Made by a program: the position numbers and the translations under genes
The notes under the pieces: generated by a model
What the model saw: the letters and a program-made list of their open reading frames with translations, nothing else
Databases searched by the model: none
Told to the model about the DNA's origin: nothing
In this document: positions 1-10,036 of the stretch, piece by piece
Layout of the letters: each line of letters opens with the position of its first letter
Position numbering within the stretch: position 1 is the first letter of the stretch
NCBI GenBank assembly: GCA_937873515.1
Contig: CALMYB010000006.1
Span: 248,001-312,000, forward strand
Origin: an uncultured Acidobacteriota bacterium
GTDB lineage: Bacteria > Acidobacteriota > Blastocatellia > Pyrinomonadales > Pyrinomonadaceae
DNA length: 64,000 nucleotides
Reading direction: 5' to 3'

Positions 1-1070
<1,070 letters not shown>

Positions 1071-1129
1071 CTACCTGTGCCCCCCTCGTCACGGCATTGC
1101 CGAAATCATTCAAAGGAAAGAACAATCTA

Positions 1130-1329
1130 ATGCCAAAGACCATCATTGAGCCCTTTAAGATCAAGTCCGTCGACCGATCTTTATGCCCACGGAAGACGAG
1201 CGCCTGACCTACATTAAGGAGGCGCATTATAATCCGTTCCTTCTGCACTCGCGTCAGGTGATAATCGACCTACTGACCGACAGCGGAACGTCAGCGATGA
1301 GCAGCGAACAGCGGGCCGGCATAATGCGC
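1130..1329 (+). pseudogene. N-terminal remnant of a second tryptophanase/tyrosine phenol-lyase gene
   Basis: An ATG at 1130 behind an AAAGGAAAG ribosome-binding site starts [16 protein letters not shown]. The reading then breaks near 1180 and continues in another frame from 1183 as [20 protein letters not shown] and on to [14 protein letters not shown]. This is the N-terminus of the same enzyme family as the gene at 1-998, but clearly a different paralogue. Similarity stops at about 1329, just before the end of actF at 1352. With one frameshift and only about 65 of an expected 450 or more codons, it is a dead fragment. It shares an exact 24-bp inverted repeat with the intact gene over the conserved motif. 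Confidence 0.75.
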
Positions 1330-1351
1330 GAATCGCCAATTGAACGAGCCG

Positions 1352-2560
1352 TTAGCCATCGGCTGCCGAACCTGCCCGAAGGCCGTAGACTATCTCAAGG
1401 TGTTCGTGCTCGACACTTTCTTCTAGATACGGATCGCGGCCCGGTACCAATTTCTCGGCCGCTAAGCTCCTGAAGAAGGCCAGTAGGAACAGGGCGGTAA
1501 AGCCCAACAAGAGAGCTGCGTCAACGTATCCGATCATGGGACTGCCGAAGGAGGCCGGAAAGACCATCACATAAAGATCGAGCCAATGTCCTAGCAGCGC
1601 GATCGTGCATGCGGCGACCATCCATTTCGCATTCATTTTGACCTGTCGGGGAAGAAGCATCACGAACGGGATTACCCAATTCAAGAACAGGTTGACGATA
1701 AAGACCGTGAACCAACCGGTGGTTCCGGTCCGGCGATAGTAGTAAACAGTTTCCTCGGGAAGATTCGCGTAATAGATGAGAAGGTATTGCGAGATCCACA
1801 TATATGCCCAGAGGGTCGCGAACCCCATCACGATCTGTCCGAGAGCATGCATATGCTTGTCACCAACGGCAGAAAGGTGCCCGCGTTTCTTCAGAAAGAT
1901 AACGAGGATCGTGATCGCCGCGGCACTACTTGTAAGAGTGCCCGAGATCATATAGAACCCGAAGATCGTGCTGTAGAACATCGGTTCGAGCGACATCACC
2001 CAATCGAAGGACGCAAGTGAGAACGTAATACCGAAGACCACGATGAAGACCGCCGAGTAGATCTTTCGGTGGTTCGTGTGTCGTACATCACCATCTGCGT
2101 CTTGCTTGAAGGATGCCCTGCGTATCAGATATATAAGTCCGCACCAAACAGCGAGAAAGATCACCATCCTTGCAAAGAAGAATGGGGTGCTGAGCCACAG
2201 ATGCTTGAACCCGAGGTGCAGGTCGCTGTGCGCTTCAGTCGCGGACTGCGTCCAAGGATAAAGGATATTGCGTCCGAAGAAGACCAGCAGCAGACAAATG
2301 CCGCCTATCGGAACGAAGGCCATCATCGCTTCTGGCACACGCCGGAAGACCGTCGCCCAGCCGGCATTTGAAACGGACTTGAAAGCAACAAAAAGGACGG
2401 CCCCGAGGGCGATCGTAAGCACGAACAGGGAATTCTGCAGGAAACAGAACCAAAAGCGATCGCTCGACATCGATCCGACGATTCCACCGACAGCTCCAAG
2501 GGCCAACAGGCCGATCAGAACATTCCTCTCAATTGGACTAGTCAACAAACTCTTTGCCAT
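1352..2560 (-). CDS. actF: alternative complex III membrane subunit ActF
   Basis: A 402-residue polytopic membrane protein resembling the ActF (quinol:cytochrome c oxidoreductase quinone-binding subunit 2) subunit of ACIII. About ten hydrophobic segments run from residue 14 to 365, with typical wording such as [21 protein letters not shown] in the middle. ActF pairs with ActC in the membrane core of the complex, which moves electrons from menaquinol to cytochrome c. It is the last gene of the actABCDEF order and starts 3 nt after actE ends. Family membership is firm from sequence and context. Confidence 0.92.
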   Translation of the reverse strand: MAKSLLTSPIERNVLIGLLALGAVGGIVGSMSSDRFWFCFLQNSLFVLTIALGAVLFVAFKSVSNAGWATVFRRVPEAMMAFVPIGGICLLLVFFGRNILYPWTQSATEAHSDLHLGFKHLWLSTPFFFARMVIFLAVWCGLIYLIRRASFKQDADGDVRHTNHRKIYSAVFIVVFGITFSLASFDWVMSLEPMFYSTIFGFYMISGTLTSSAAAITILVIFLKKRGHLSAVGDKHMHALGQIVMGFATLWAYMWISQYLLIYYANLPEETVYYYRRTGTTGWFTVFIVNLFLNWVIPFVMLLPRQVKMNAKWMVAACTIALLGHWLDLYVMVFPASFGSPMIGYVDAALLLGFTALFLLAFFRSLAAEKLVPGRDPYLEESVEHEHLEIVYGLRAGSAADG

Positions 2561-2563
2561 AGG

Positions 2564-3124
2564 TCATTTTCCTTGCAGACTGCGTATATAAAGGATCACT
2601 TTCCAACGGTCGTCCGGAGCGACCTGCGCCGCATAAGAACCCATATTGTTCCTACCCATAGTGATTATGTGGTACATCGCTCCGTCCGGCAGTGCCTTCG
2701 ACGTATCGGTGTGATATGAAGGCGGATTCGGGAACTTTGGTATTATCGGCCCATCACCCGCCCCGGTCGTTCCGTGGCAAACTGCACAATCGTTTGTGAA
2801 TACGTACTTTCCCCGTTCCAGATTCTCCGGGGTCGGCTTGAACGGATTTGAAAGCTCGCGTCCAGCGCGCGCCTCTTCGTCCAATCCGGGGCCGTAATGG
2901 AATGGCATGAATCCGCGCCTGATCGTCCCGGCGACCGGCGGCTGTAAGGTCATACCGTTCGGAAGTACGGGATTCGCAGTTTGAGATAGATACGCTGGCG
3001 AATATTCCATCTGAGTAGGGAATTCGCGGTTACGCTTCGTTAGATCGCGGCTAAACCCGATCAGCCCGCCGATGACGATCACTGGTAGCAGGATAAAGAG
3101 GGTCGCCGTTATGCTCTTTTTCAT
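2564..3124 (-). CDS. actE: alternative complex III monoheme cytochrome c subunit ActE
   Basis: A 186-residue protein with one N-terminal hydrophobic anchor (8-24) and a single heme c site CAVCH at 113-117. Met residues in the MGRNNMG stretch (about 151-157) are candidates for the distal heme ligand. In ACIII the ActE heme is thought to pass electrons to the soluble or oxidase-bound acceptor. Its start codon overlaps the end of actD by 4 nt, which suggests translational coupling. Size and gene position fit ActE well. Confidence 0.9.
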   Translation of the reverse strand: MKKSITATLFILLPVIVIGGLIGFSRDLTKRNREFPTQMEYSPAYLSQTANPVLPNGMTLQPPVAGTIRRGFMPFHYGPGLDEEARAGRELSNPFKPTPENLERGKYVFTNDCAVCHGTTGAGDGPIIPKFPNPPSYHTDTSKALPDGAMYHIITMGRNNMGSYAAQVAPDDRWKVILYIRSLQGK

Positions 3125-3666
3125 ACGAACTTGTCACCTTCGACTACTTTTATCGCGTTGTACTTTCGGAAAAGGCGAGCCGCCTTCTCGGTATCGAATG
3201 CAGCATCTTCTTGTTTTAGGACGAGAACGAACTTGTCGTCCGTTACCCCGTCGAGGATCTTTTTCTTACTGAAGATCCAGAGTCGATTCATCATGAGCAG
3301 AACCCCGATCGAGAGCAAACCGGAGAAAAGGACAGTAAGCTCGAACATCACCGGCACAAAGAGCGGGAAGGAATTGAACGGCTTGCCGCCAACGTTCAGA
3401 GGCCAGTCATACGCGGATGTCCACACCTGAAGGAGGATCGCCGATATGAGTCCGAGTGCTCCAGCCACGAATGCGATCCAGCCGAGACGTGAACGCTTCA
3501 GGCCGACGGCACGATCCATTCCATGGACCGGATACGGTGTAAAGACGTCCTGTATCTGGAAACCGCGCAAACGGGCTTCGGCCGCTATCGCCATCAGATC
3601 GTGTTCGTTGTCGAAGAAGGCGGCCGCGAAGCGTACGGTCTTCTCGCTCGGTTCAGTCGCGCGCAT
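3121..3666 (-). CDS. actD: alternative complex III subunit ActD (DUF3341)
   Basis: A 181-residue protein with a soluble N-terminal part that begins with the DUF3341 pattern (residues 9-50, ending in the VFTPYPVHGMD wording) and two transmembrane helices at roughly 62-82 and 100-125. ActD is a structural subunit of ACIII without cofactors. The gene overlaps the end of actC by 14 nt and the start of actE by 4 nt. This overlapping arrangement supports one polycistronic message. Confidence 0.9.
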   Translation of the reverse strand: MRATEPSEKTVRFAAAFFDNEHDLMAIAAEARLRGFQIQDVFTPYPVHGMDRAVGLKRSRLGWIAFVAGALGLISAILLQVWTSAYDWPLNVGGKPFNSFPLFVPVMFELTVLFSGLLSIGVLLMMNRLWIFSKKKILDGVTDDKFVLVLKQEDAAFDTEKAARLFRKYNAIKVVEGDKFV

Positions 3667-5089
3667 AATGCAGTACTCCTTTGACCTCGTTCATCGAGAT
3701 AACTGGGAACAGCCGTAAAAAGATCAAGAATGCAGTAAAGAAAAGGCCGAAGCTTCCCACCAATAATCCAACGTCGGTGACCGTGGGAATGAAGATCGCC
3801 CAACTCGACGGCAAGTAGTCCCTGTGCAGGCTTGTAACGATGATTACGAACCGTTCGAACCACATTCCGACATTTACGAGAATGCAGAGCGTTAGGATCA
3901 ACGGTATCTTGGTCCGGCAGGCCTTGAACCAGAAGAGCTGCGGGATCAGTGCGTTGCAGCTGAACATCACCCAGTAGGCCCATGCATACGGCCCGCCCAT
4001 TCGGTTCAATATCAAGAAGATCTCGTTCGGATTGCCGCTGTAAAAGCCGATGAACAGTTCGGTAAGATAGGACAGTCCTACGATCGAACCGGTCAGCAGC
4101 GTGATCTTGCACATGTTGTCTAAATGCTGGATCGTTATGTATCCGTCAAGGTGCATCACCTTTCGTACGGGGATCAGTAGCGTGGTGACCATCGCAAAAC
4201 CCGAAAAAACCGCGCCTGCAACGAAATAGGGCGGAAAGATCGTCGAATGCCAACCGGGAACAAGCGATGTGGCAAAGTCAAAACTGACGATACTGTGAAC
4301 CGAAAGCACGAGAGGTGTTGCTAGGGCCGCGAGCACTCCGTAAACCGTCTCATAGCGCGACCAGGTTCTGTTCGAGCCGTTCCATCCGAGACTGAGGACC
4401 GTATAGAAGGTCCGCCGCCACTTGCTTTTTGCCCGATCACGGGCCGTCGCGAGGTCGGGTACGAGACCGAGATACCAGAAGACGAGGGAAATCGTGAAGT
4501 ATGTGGAGATCGCGAAAAAGTCCCAAAGCAGGGGCGAGCGGAAGTTCACCCATAGCGACCCGCGAGTATTTGGGTACGGCATTATCCAATAGAAGAGCCA
4601 TGGGCGGCCCATATGGAGGATCGGGAATACGCCGGCGCACATCACCGCGATCAAGGTCATCGCCTCGGCGGACCGGTTGATCGAAGTTCGCCATTTTTGC
4701 GCAAAGAGGTAGAGAATCGCCGAAATGAACGTCCCGGCGTGTCCGATACCGATCCAAAACACGAAATTCGTGATGCCGAACGCCCATCCGACTGTCTTGT
4801 TCAGGCCCCAGGTTCCGATCCCGAGTGTCACAGTGTTAATGGCCGCGATGATCCCGAGAAACAGCAGCGTTGAGGAGATACCGAACAAGATCCACCAGCC
4901 CTTTGCAGGCGGCCGTTCGAGAAGGCTGCATATGTCGTTCGTTACATCGCTGAACGACTTGCTCTCATCGATCAGTGGTTCTCGCAGCGGCGAATAAACG
5001 GGATGGGCCGTAACACTCTCGATCTCATTCTGGATGCGGACCTCTTCTTCTAGTCCCTTAAACTCTATGTCCTTAAAGACTGCTGCCAT
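3653..5089 (-). CDS. actC: alternative complex III NrfD-like quinol-oxidising membrane subunit ActC
   Basis: A 478-residue NrfD/PsrC-family membrane protein with about ten transmembrane helices between residues 65 and 465. ActC is the membrane partner of the Fe-S subunit ActB and is considered the quinol-binding subunit of ACIII. Characteristic wording includes GIGHAGTFISAILYL near 115-130 and the helix containing NVGMWFERFVIIV near 405-417. It follows actB after 6 nt. The N-terminal 55 residues are hydrophilic, as in other ActC proteins. Confidence 0.92.
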   Translation of the reverse strand: MAAVFKDIEFKGLEEEVRIQNEIESVTAHPVYSPLREPLIDESKSFSDVTNDICSLLERPPAKGWWILFGISSTLLFLGIIAAINTVTLGIGTWGLNKTVGWAFGITNFVFWIGIGHAGTFISAILYLFAQKWRTSINRSAEAMTLIAVMCAGVFPILHMGRPWLFYWIMPYPNTRGSLWVNFRSPLLWDFFAISTYFTISLVFWYLGLVPDLATARDRAKSKWRRTFYTVLSLGWNGSNRTWSRYETVYGVLAALATPLVLSVHSIVSFDFATSLVPGWHSTIFPPYFVAGAVFSGFAMVTTLLIPVRKVMHLDGYITIQHLDNMCKITLLTGSIVGLSYLTELFIGFYSGNPNEIFLILNRMGGPYAWAYWVMFSCNALIPQLFWFKACRTKIPLILTLCILVNVGMWFERFVIIVTSLHRDYLPSSWAIFIPTVTDVGLLVGSFGLFFTAFLIFLRLFPVISMNEVKGVLHYARD

Positions 5090-5095
5090 GCCAGA

Positions 5096-7996
5096 TTATC
5101 CCTCCAGGTCCTCGCCGTCGTTGCGCACTTTCCCAAGATAGGTAAGGCCCGGACGAAGGTTCAGTTCTTCTAACAAGATGTAATTTCGTTTCGTGTGCCG
5201 CAGCGTCGAAACTCTGCTCTCGAGATCCTTAAGGTCGCCGAAGCTGATCGCATTGGCCGGGCAACTCTGTTGGCAAGCCGTCTGGATCTCACCGTCCTTG
5301 ATCGGCCGGCCTTCGTTGCGTGCTCGGATCTTTCCTTCCTCAATCCGCTGGACGCAGAACGTGCACTTTTCCATCACGCCGCGGGTCCGTACAGTAACAT
5401 CCGGATTGAGAGCGAGGTTCGCGATGGGATCGTCGTGTTGATATAGGAACCAGTTGAAGCGCCGCACCTTGAACGGGCAGTTGTTCGCACAATACCGAGT
5501 ACCAACACAACGGTTATAGACCTGCATGTTCAGGCCTTCGCTGGAATGGACGGTCGCAAGGACCGGGCAGACCGTTTCACAGGACGCATTGTCGCAGTGC
5601 TCGCAGGTCATCGGCTGAAATCTTGTGGTTGTTCCATCCTCATCAGAATATCGGTCGATCCTCATCCAATGCATCTCACGACGCCGATGAACCTCATCCT
5701 TGCCAACGACCGGGATGTTGTTCTCGGCCTGGCAGCTCAATACACAAGCATTGCAGCCAACGCACGAGTTTAGGTCGATGACCATTCCCCATTTGTGTTC
5801 AGGAAAGTCGTGCGGTTTCCAGAGATCGATCTGCTTTTCGCTTTCTTCGTGAAGATGTCCGGCAACAAATTCATTCAGCGAATATTCTTTGATCAATGGA
5901 CGGCCTTCGGCCGAAGCTTCGGTTTGTGTTTTTGCGAAACTCGTAAAGTTGGATCCTGCGGTTAGGGAAGCGCCGCTTGGGTCGTAGTGGAAAGTGCCAT
6001 TTGTGAACTCTACGAGCGGAAAGACGTTCGCGCCAAGCCCAGTACCGACCTTGCCGGCCTTCGTCCTGCCATACCCGACCGCGACGGCAACGCAGTCATC
6101 CGCCTGCCCCGGCTGGATCATCACAGGCAGTTCGACGGAAATATTTCCTTTCTGGATTCGGACGAATTGCCCCTCGGCAAGGCCGACTTTAGCGGCCGCG
6201 TTGGGTGAAAGACACGCGTAATTGTCCCAAGTTGTTTTCGTGATAGGATCTGGGATCTCGTGCAGCCACGGATTATTTGCAAATCTACCGTCACGCAAGG
6301 TCACCATCGGATAGAGCGCAACGAAAAGCCCGTCGCCACCTGGCCCTGCAGCCATTCTTGCGGCGGCTTCATTGATGCCATCGGCTTTGAACGCGGGCGG
6401 ACCCGCCTGAGCGGCAGACGGTCGGTAAACACCATCGTGAAGGGATTTGTCCCAAAGATCATCAAACGTTTTGAACGTACTCTGTCCGGCGAAGTAACGT
6501 GTTTGCCACTCGGCTCGCAACGCATCGTAGTAACGGCGTTCGTCACCACTCCACCGCATAAGGCTTTCCTGATAGGCACGAGTTTGGAACAACGGAGCGA
6601 TCGTCGGCTGAACCGTACTAACCACACCGCTGACCGCCTCTGCATCATCCCACGCTTCAAGCGAATGATGCGTCGGGCAAACAAAGTCGGCCACCGATGT
6701 TGTCTCGTCGAGCGTTGGGCTTAGCGATACCTTTAGCGGAACCTTGCTCAAGGCAGACAGAAACTCAGGTCCTGCAAAATGGTCGTAGGCCGGATTGGTA
6801 TCGAGAACGAACAAGGCAGCGACCGAACCGTCCTTTAGTTCCTGGAAAAGGCCTTGGATATCTTCGTCTTTGCTCTGGCCCTCGGACGCGGTCGAACTGA
6901 CAACGATCGTCTTTCCGTAATTTTCTAAGCTTTGGTTGATAAGGTTTACGATCTGCTGTTTATCAGCGTCGTTCGACCCGCAGACCACAAGAGACGAACC
7001 CTTTGCCTTCGTTAACTCAGCAGCACATTTTTGAAGGGCAGTCTTCGTCGCCTCTGAGAGCTTTGCGGTTTCAATTCCTGAGAGGCCGGAAGATTGCGAG
7101 TTACCGCCAACCAACTTCGCCAAAAATAAGAGCGCGTCAGCCTCTTCTGCCGGGCTGATCTTCACTCGCTTGTCGGCATTGGCACCGGTGAGAGACAATC
7201 GGGATTCAAACTGTAAGTGGCGCAGCATATCCTGCTTGCGTTCATCTACATTCCTTCCCTCGGAATAGCCTCGAATGAATGCCGCAGGTGAGATCCATGT
7301 TCCAAGGAAATCTGCCCCAAAACTTACGACAACCTTTGCCTTGTCGAAGTAGTAAAACGGAAGGGCCTCAACCCCGTGAGTACGGAGATGAGCGGCTCGC
7401 ACGCCGTATGTTGAGATAGGTTCGTAAACGACATGCTTTGCGTCCTTGAATTGTGAAAGGAACTTGTTGATCGTCGCTCGAGAGCTTGGGCTGACAATCG
7501 TCTTCGACAAAAACCTGACCTTTCCGTTGGAACCCTTTAGAGCAGTCAGTTTCTGGATGATCTGGGCATCGACATCGCTCCAAGCCGCCGTCTTTCCGCC
7601 GATAAGCGGCTGCTGTATGCGTTCGGCATCGTAAAGCCCGAAGACCAGCGAATGGGCAACCGGACAAAGTGCACCCTTGCTTATTGGGTGTTCAGGATTA
7701 CCCTCGACCTTTATCGGACGTCCATCGCGGACCTTCACGAGCATTCCGCAACCTGCACTGCAGCCGCCGCAGGTCGAGGCGTACCAGTTTGCAACGCCCG
7801 GTGTAAGTTCTGGTGGTTGCTTTAGGTACGGGATCACCTTTTGTTCCGGCGTCGCGCAGCTCGTCAATGCGATCGCGGCGGTCGTATAGCCGATAGCTTC
7901 AAGAAATGTTCGGCGCGAGATCCCATTGCCGTTTTGCAATACAGGCAAACCGCGGTCGTCTTCGTCGATAAATTGCTTCCAGAGCTTATCCTTCAT
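5096..7996 (-). CDS. actB: alternative complex III Fe-S / molybdopterin-like subunit ActB
   Basis: A 966-residue ActB. The N-terminus carries a twin-arginine motif (SRRTFLEAIG, 27-36) followed by a lipobox-like LTSC ending at Cys47, so export by Tat with possible lipid anchoring is inferred. An N-terminal molybdopterin-oxidoreductase-like domain opens with CGGCSAGCG; in known ACIII this domain lacks molybdenum. The C-terminal quarter is ferredoxin-like, with CVGCNACVLSC, CEHCDNASCETVC, CVGTRYCANNC and CTFC motifs that match the four Fe-S clusters of ActB. It sits between actA (12-nt gap) and actC (6-nt gap). Confidence 0.94.
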   Translation of the reverse strand: MKDKLWKQFIDEDDRGLPVLQNGNGISRRTFLEAIGYTTAAIALTSCATPEQKVIPYLKQPPELTPGVANWYASTCGGCSAGCGMLVKVRDGRPIKVEGNPEHPISKGALCPVAHSLVFGLYDAERIQQPLIGGKTAAWSDVDAQIIQKLTALKGSNGKVRFLSKTIVSPSSRATINKFLSQFKDAKHVVYEPISTYGVRAAHLRTHGVEALPFYYFDKAKVVVSFGADFLGTWISPAAFIRGYSEGRNVDERKQDMLRHLQFESRLSLTGANADKRVKISPAEEADALLFLAKLVGGNSQSSGLSGIETAKLSEATKTALQKCAAELTKAKGSSLVVCGSNDADKQQIVNLINQSLENYGKTIVVSSTASEGQSKDEDIQGLFQELKDGSVAALFVLDTNPAYDHFAGPEFLSALSKVPLKVSLSPTLDETTSVADFVCPTHHSLEAWDDAEAVSGVVSTVQPTIAPLFQTRAYQESLMRWSGDERRYYDALRAEWQTRYFAGQSTFKTFDDLWDKSLHDGVYRPSAAQAGPPAFKADGINEAAARMAAGPGGDGLFVALYPMVTLRDGRFANNPWLHEIPDPITKTTWDNYACLSPNAAAKVGLAEGQFVRIQKGNISVELPVMIQPGQADDCVAVAVGYGRTKAGKVGTGLGANVFPLVEFTNGTFHYDPSGASLTAGSNFTSFAKTQTEASAEGRPLIKEYSLNEFVAGHLHEESEKQIDLWKPHDFPEHKWGMVIDLNSCVGCNACVLSCQAENNIPVVGKDEVHRRREMHWMRIDRYSDEDGTTTRFQPMTCEHCDNASCETVCPVLATVHSSEGLNMQVYNRCVGTRYCANNCPFKVRRFNWFLYQHDDPIANLALNPDVTVRTRGVMEKCTFCVQRIEEGKIRARNEGRPIKDGEIQTACQQSCPANAISFGDLKDLESRVSTLRHTKRNYILLEELNLRPGLTYLGKVRNDGEDLEG

Positions 7997-8008
7997 AGCT
8001 TTTGATCA

Positions 8009-8596
8009 TCAGTGATGACAAACTGAGCAGTCCGTCGAAGCCATCAGCTTCTGTGCAGTATTCTCTCGGGCGATCTGCGGCTTTCCTGCGTCGTCCAAAG
8101 TGACCTCGCGGTGCGTTCGGTGACAGCTTACGCAGTCTCCCATGGTGAAAGCGTTTTGCTGCGACAGTCGCTCCATTGTCTCGACCGCTCCATGACAGGT
8201 CTGGCAACTGATGCCTGACGTGACATGTCTGCTGTGGTTGAATGCAACAAGATCAGGCAGATCGTTTACCTTCACCCACTCGATCGGCTTGTTATCCGCG
8301 ATCGCCGTCGTGATCTTCTGTATTTCTGGCGAATCAGGCAAGACCTTTGAGTGGCAGTTCATACAGGTCGATGCCGGCGGAACGCCTGCCACCTTTGACT
8401 TGTCTGCAGATGAATGACAAAAAAGGCACGAGATCTGGTTGTCGCCCGCGTGAAGTTTGTGGGAGAAGTTGATCGGCTGGATCGGCTCATAACCCAACTG
8501 ATCGCCGTAGATCCGGAACGTCTTACTTTGCCACACCAGGAATGCCCCGATGAGGGTGATCAATATCATAAGGATCTTTAGTGTTGTTAAGCTCAT
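8009..8596 (-). CDS. actA: alternative complex III pentaheme cytochrome c subunit ActA
   Basis: A 195-residue cytochrome with an N-terminal membrane anchor (7-22) and five CXXCH heme sites at 57-61, 78-82, 131-135, 155-159 and 190-194. Five hemes and the SHKLHAG-type wording match ActA of ACIII. The start has a good ribosome-binding site (CGAGGTG), and that site overlaps the narI stop codon. The gene begins only 3 nt after narI ends, which links the act genes directly to the nitrate reductase genes. Confidence 0.93.
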   Translation of the reverse strand: MSLTTLKILMILITLIGAFLVWQSKTFRIYGDQLGYEPIQPINFSHKLHAGDNQISCLFCHSSADKSKVAGVPPASTCMNCHSKVLPDSPEIQKITTAIADNKPIEWVKVNDLPDLVAFNHSRHVTSGISCQTCHGAVETMERLSQQNAFTMGDCVSCHRTHREVTLDDAGKPQIARENTAQKLMASTDCSVCHH

Positions 8597-8599
8597 AGA

Positions 8600-9358
8600 T
8601 CACCTCGGGATCGATGCGGAACGGATCGCGGTCTCGTTCGATTCCTTTGATCCTTCTGAAACTGAGCGAGGATACTGACCGCGTATCTTCTTTCGATTCC
8701 AGTTCCAAATGACCACTTGATGCGGCCTCCATAGGTACTCGACCGGAAGCGAGACCATATGCACCAGCCGAGAGAATGGAAAGATCGCGATTATTAGAAA
8801 AGCATTGATTATGTGTGTCTTAATGATGTGCGGCAGCGGCTTTATCATCTCTATGTCCGGCTGGAACATAAATAGTGACCGGAGATAAGGAACAGCCGAA
8901 GCCGCGTACCAAGATGAACCCCAGCGGTAGAAGAGGGCCGTGTAAACGCCGAGCACGACCTGTGCGAAAAGCAGCACGAGAACGATCGTATCGACCGTCG
9001 AAGTAACCGATCGAATCCGCGGCACTCTGATCCGACGCCACATAAGGGCGACTATGCCTATCAACGCCAACAAGCCGAAGACCAGCCCGGTCGTCTCAAG
9101 AATATATAGCCGCACCGGGACGCCGTTGAACCACAACACCTCTTTGGGGAAGAGGAAGCCGATCAAGTGGCCCGTCAGCGCCCCGATGATCCCAATGTGC
9201 CAAGGCACTACGCCATAGAAGAGCTCGTCCGACTCCAAAAGCTGTGATGAAAGGCTCGAGTACGAAAACTTATCCGTTATGTATCGGTATATCGATACAA
9301 CAACGAAGAGAGTTACCGCAATATACGGCAGGACGATGAAAAGTATATTGTCCATCAT
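8600..9358 (-). CDS. narI: respiratory nitrate reductase gamma subunit NarI
   Basis: The diheme cytochrome b subunit that oxidises quinol and feeds NarGH. I take the ATG at 9358 (MMDN) behind GAGACAAAGGG rather than the longer frame that opens at 9451. The protein is 252 residues with five transmembrane helices. His54 and His64 (spacing 10), and His182 and His200 (spacing 18), reproduce the spacing of the four heme ligands of E. coli NarI. A hydrophilic tail of about 25 residues after the conserved end is unremarkable. It is followed directly by actA. Confidence 0.93.
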   Translation of the reverse strand: MMDNILFIVLPYIAVTLFVVVSIYRYITDKFSYSSLSSQLLESDELFYGVVPWHIGIIGALTGHLIGFLFPKEVLWFNGVPVRLYILETTGLVFGLLALIGIVALMWRRIRVPRIRSVTSTVDTIVLVLLFAQVVLGVYTALFYRWGSSWYAASAVPYLRSLFMFQPDIEMIKPLPHIIKTHIINAFLIIAIFPFSRLVHMVSLPVEYLWRPHQVVIWNWNRKKIRGQYPRSVSEGSKESNETAIRSASIPR

Positions 9359-9383
9359 AAACACACCCTTTGTCTCACCACAC

Positions 9384-10031
9384 CTAATCGATGATCGGAA
9401 CTCGGTCGTTCTCTTTATTAACCGCTTGTGTAAGGGCCGAAAGAGCCGCATTCAAAAGATCAACGTACGGATTCGCTCCCTTGAAGGCCGTGATGATCTT
9501 CTTGACACCCGGAATCACACAATGGCCCGCAAGCGAGCCTCTCAACTCGTCGTCTCCCAAATGTGCGAGCAGCCTGAGCAGCACCGGAAGATAGTCGGGA
9601 AGCTGCTGGTCCTGGCCCAGTGGAAGGTCGCCTTCGGTCTCACGAAGATTGGCCAGAAATGCGCCGCGCTTATAGTCTTCGCCAAAGAGGTGATAACCGA
9701 TCTCCAGGGCACAATTCGGGTTCAGATCGAAGGACTGCGCGTACAGCTCCTGCAATTCGATCAACGTCATCGACCGCGTTTTTTCGCAGAAAGACTTAAA
9801 GTACCCGGCAGCGTCGCCTGTGTCCGCAAGATCTTCGGAAAGCTTTTCGATCCGCCACTGCCATCCTTCGTCCGGATACTCAAGAATATCCGCAAATTTC
9901 GCCGGAGTTTCCGCAGCCGCTTTTCCAAGATAGATATCTTCGATGTCCGGCGTGTGCGACCGAGCATACTGAACCGGATCGGAAGCTGCCGAGAGTTTTT
10001 CGCGAGTGAGTTGGGTTAATTCTGTCTGCAC
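9384..10031 (-). CDS. narJ: nitrate reductase molybdenum cofactor assembly chaperone NarJ
   Basis: A TorD/NarJ-family chaperone that holds apo-NarG during cofactor insertion and is not part of the final enzyme. I choose the GTG at 10031, because AAGAGGAG lies about 9 nt upstream and overlaps the end of narH. A longer frame opens at 10097 but runs inside narH. The resulting protein has 215 residues with the family wording QELYAQSFDLNPNCALEIGYH and LPDYLPVLLRLLAHL in the middle. Order narG-narH-narJ-narI is standard. Confidence 0.9.
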   Translation of the reverse strand: MQTELTQLTREKLSAASDPVQYARSHTPDIEDIYLGKAAAETPAKFADILEYPDEGWQWRIEKLSEDLADTGDAAGYFKSFCEKTRSMTLIELQELYAQSFDLNPNCALEIGYHLFGEDYKRGAFLANLRETEGDLPLGQDQQLPDYLPVLLRLLAHLGDDELRGSLAGHCVIPGVKKIITAFKGANPYVDLLNAALSALTQAVNKENDRVPIID

Positions 10032-10036
10032 AAAGT

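Noticed and set aside
5096..7996. Molybdenum enzyme (formate dehydrogenase or polysulfide reductase type) instead of ActB
   Set aside because: The molybdopterin-like and four-cluster domains are fused in one chain and are flanked by actA, C, D, E and F, which is specific to alternative complex III.
9279..10019. 246-codon plus-strand frame antisense to narJ/narI
   Set aside because: Clear NarJ and NarI motifs are on the minus strand. The antisense frame has no recognisable domain or ribosome-binding site.
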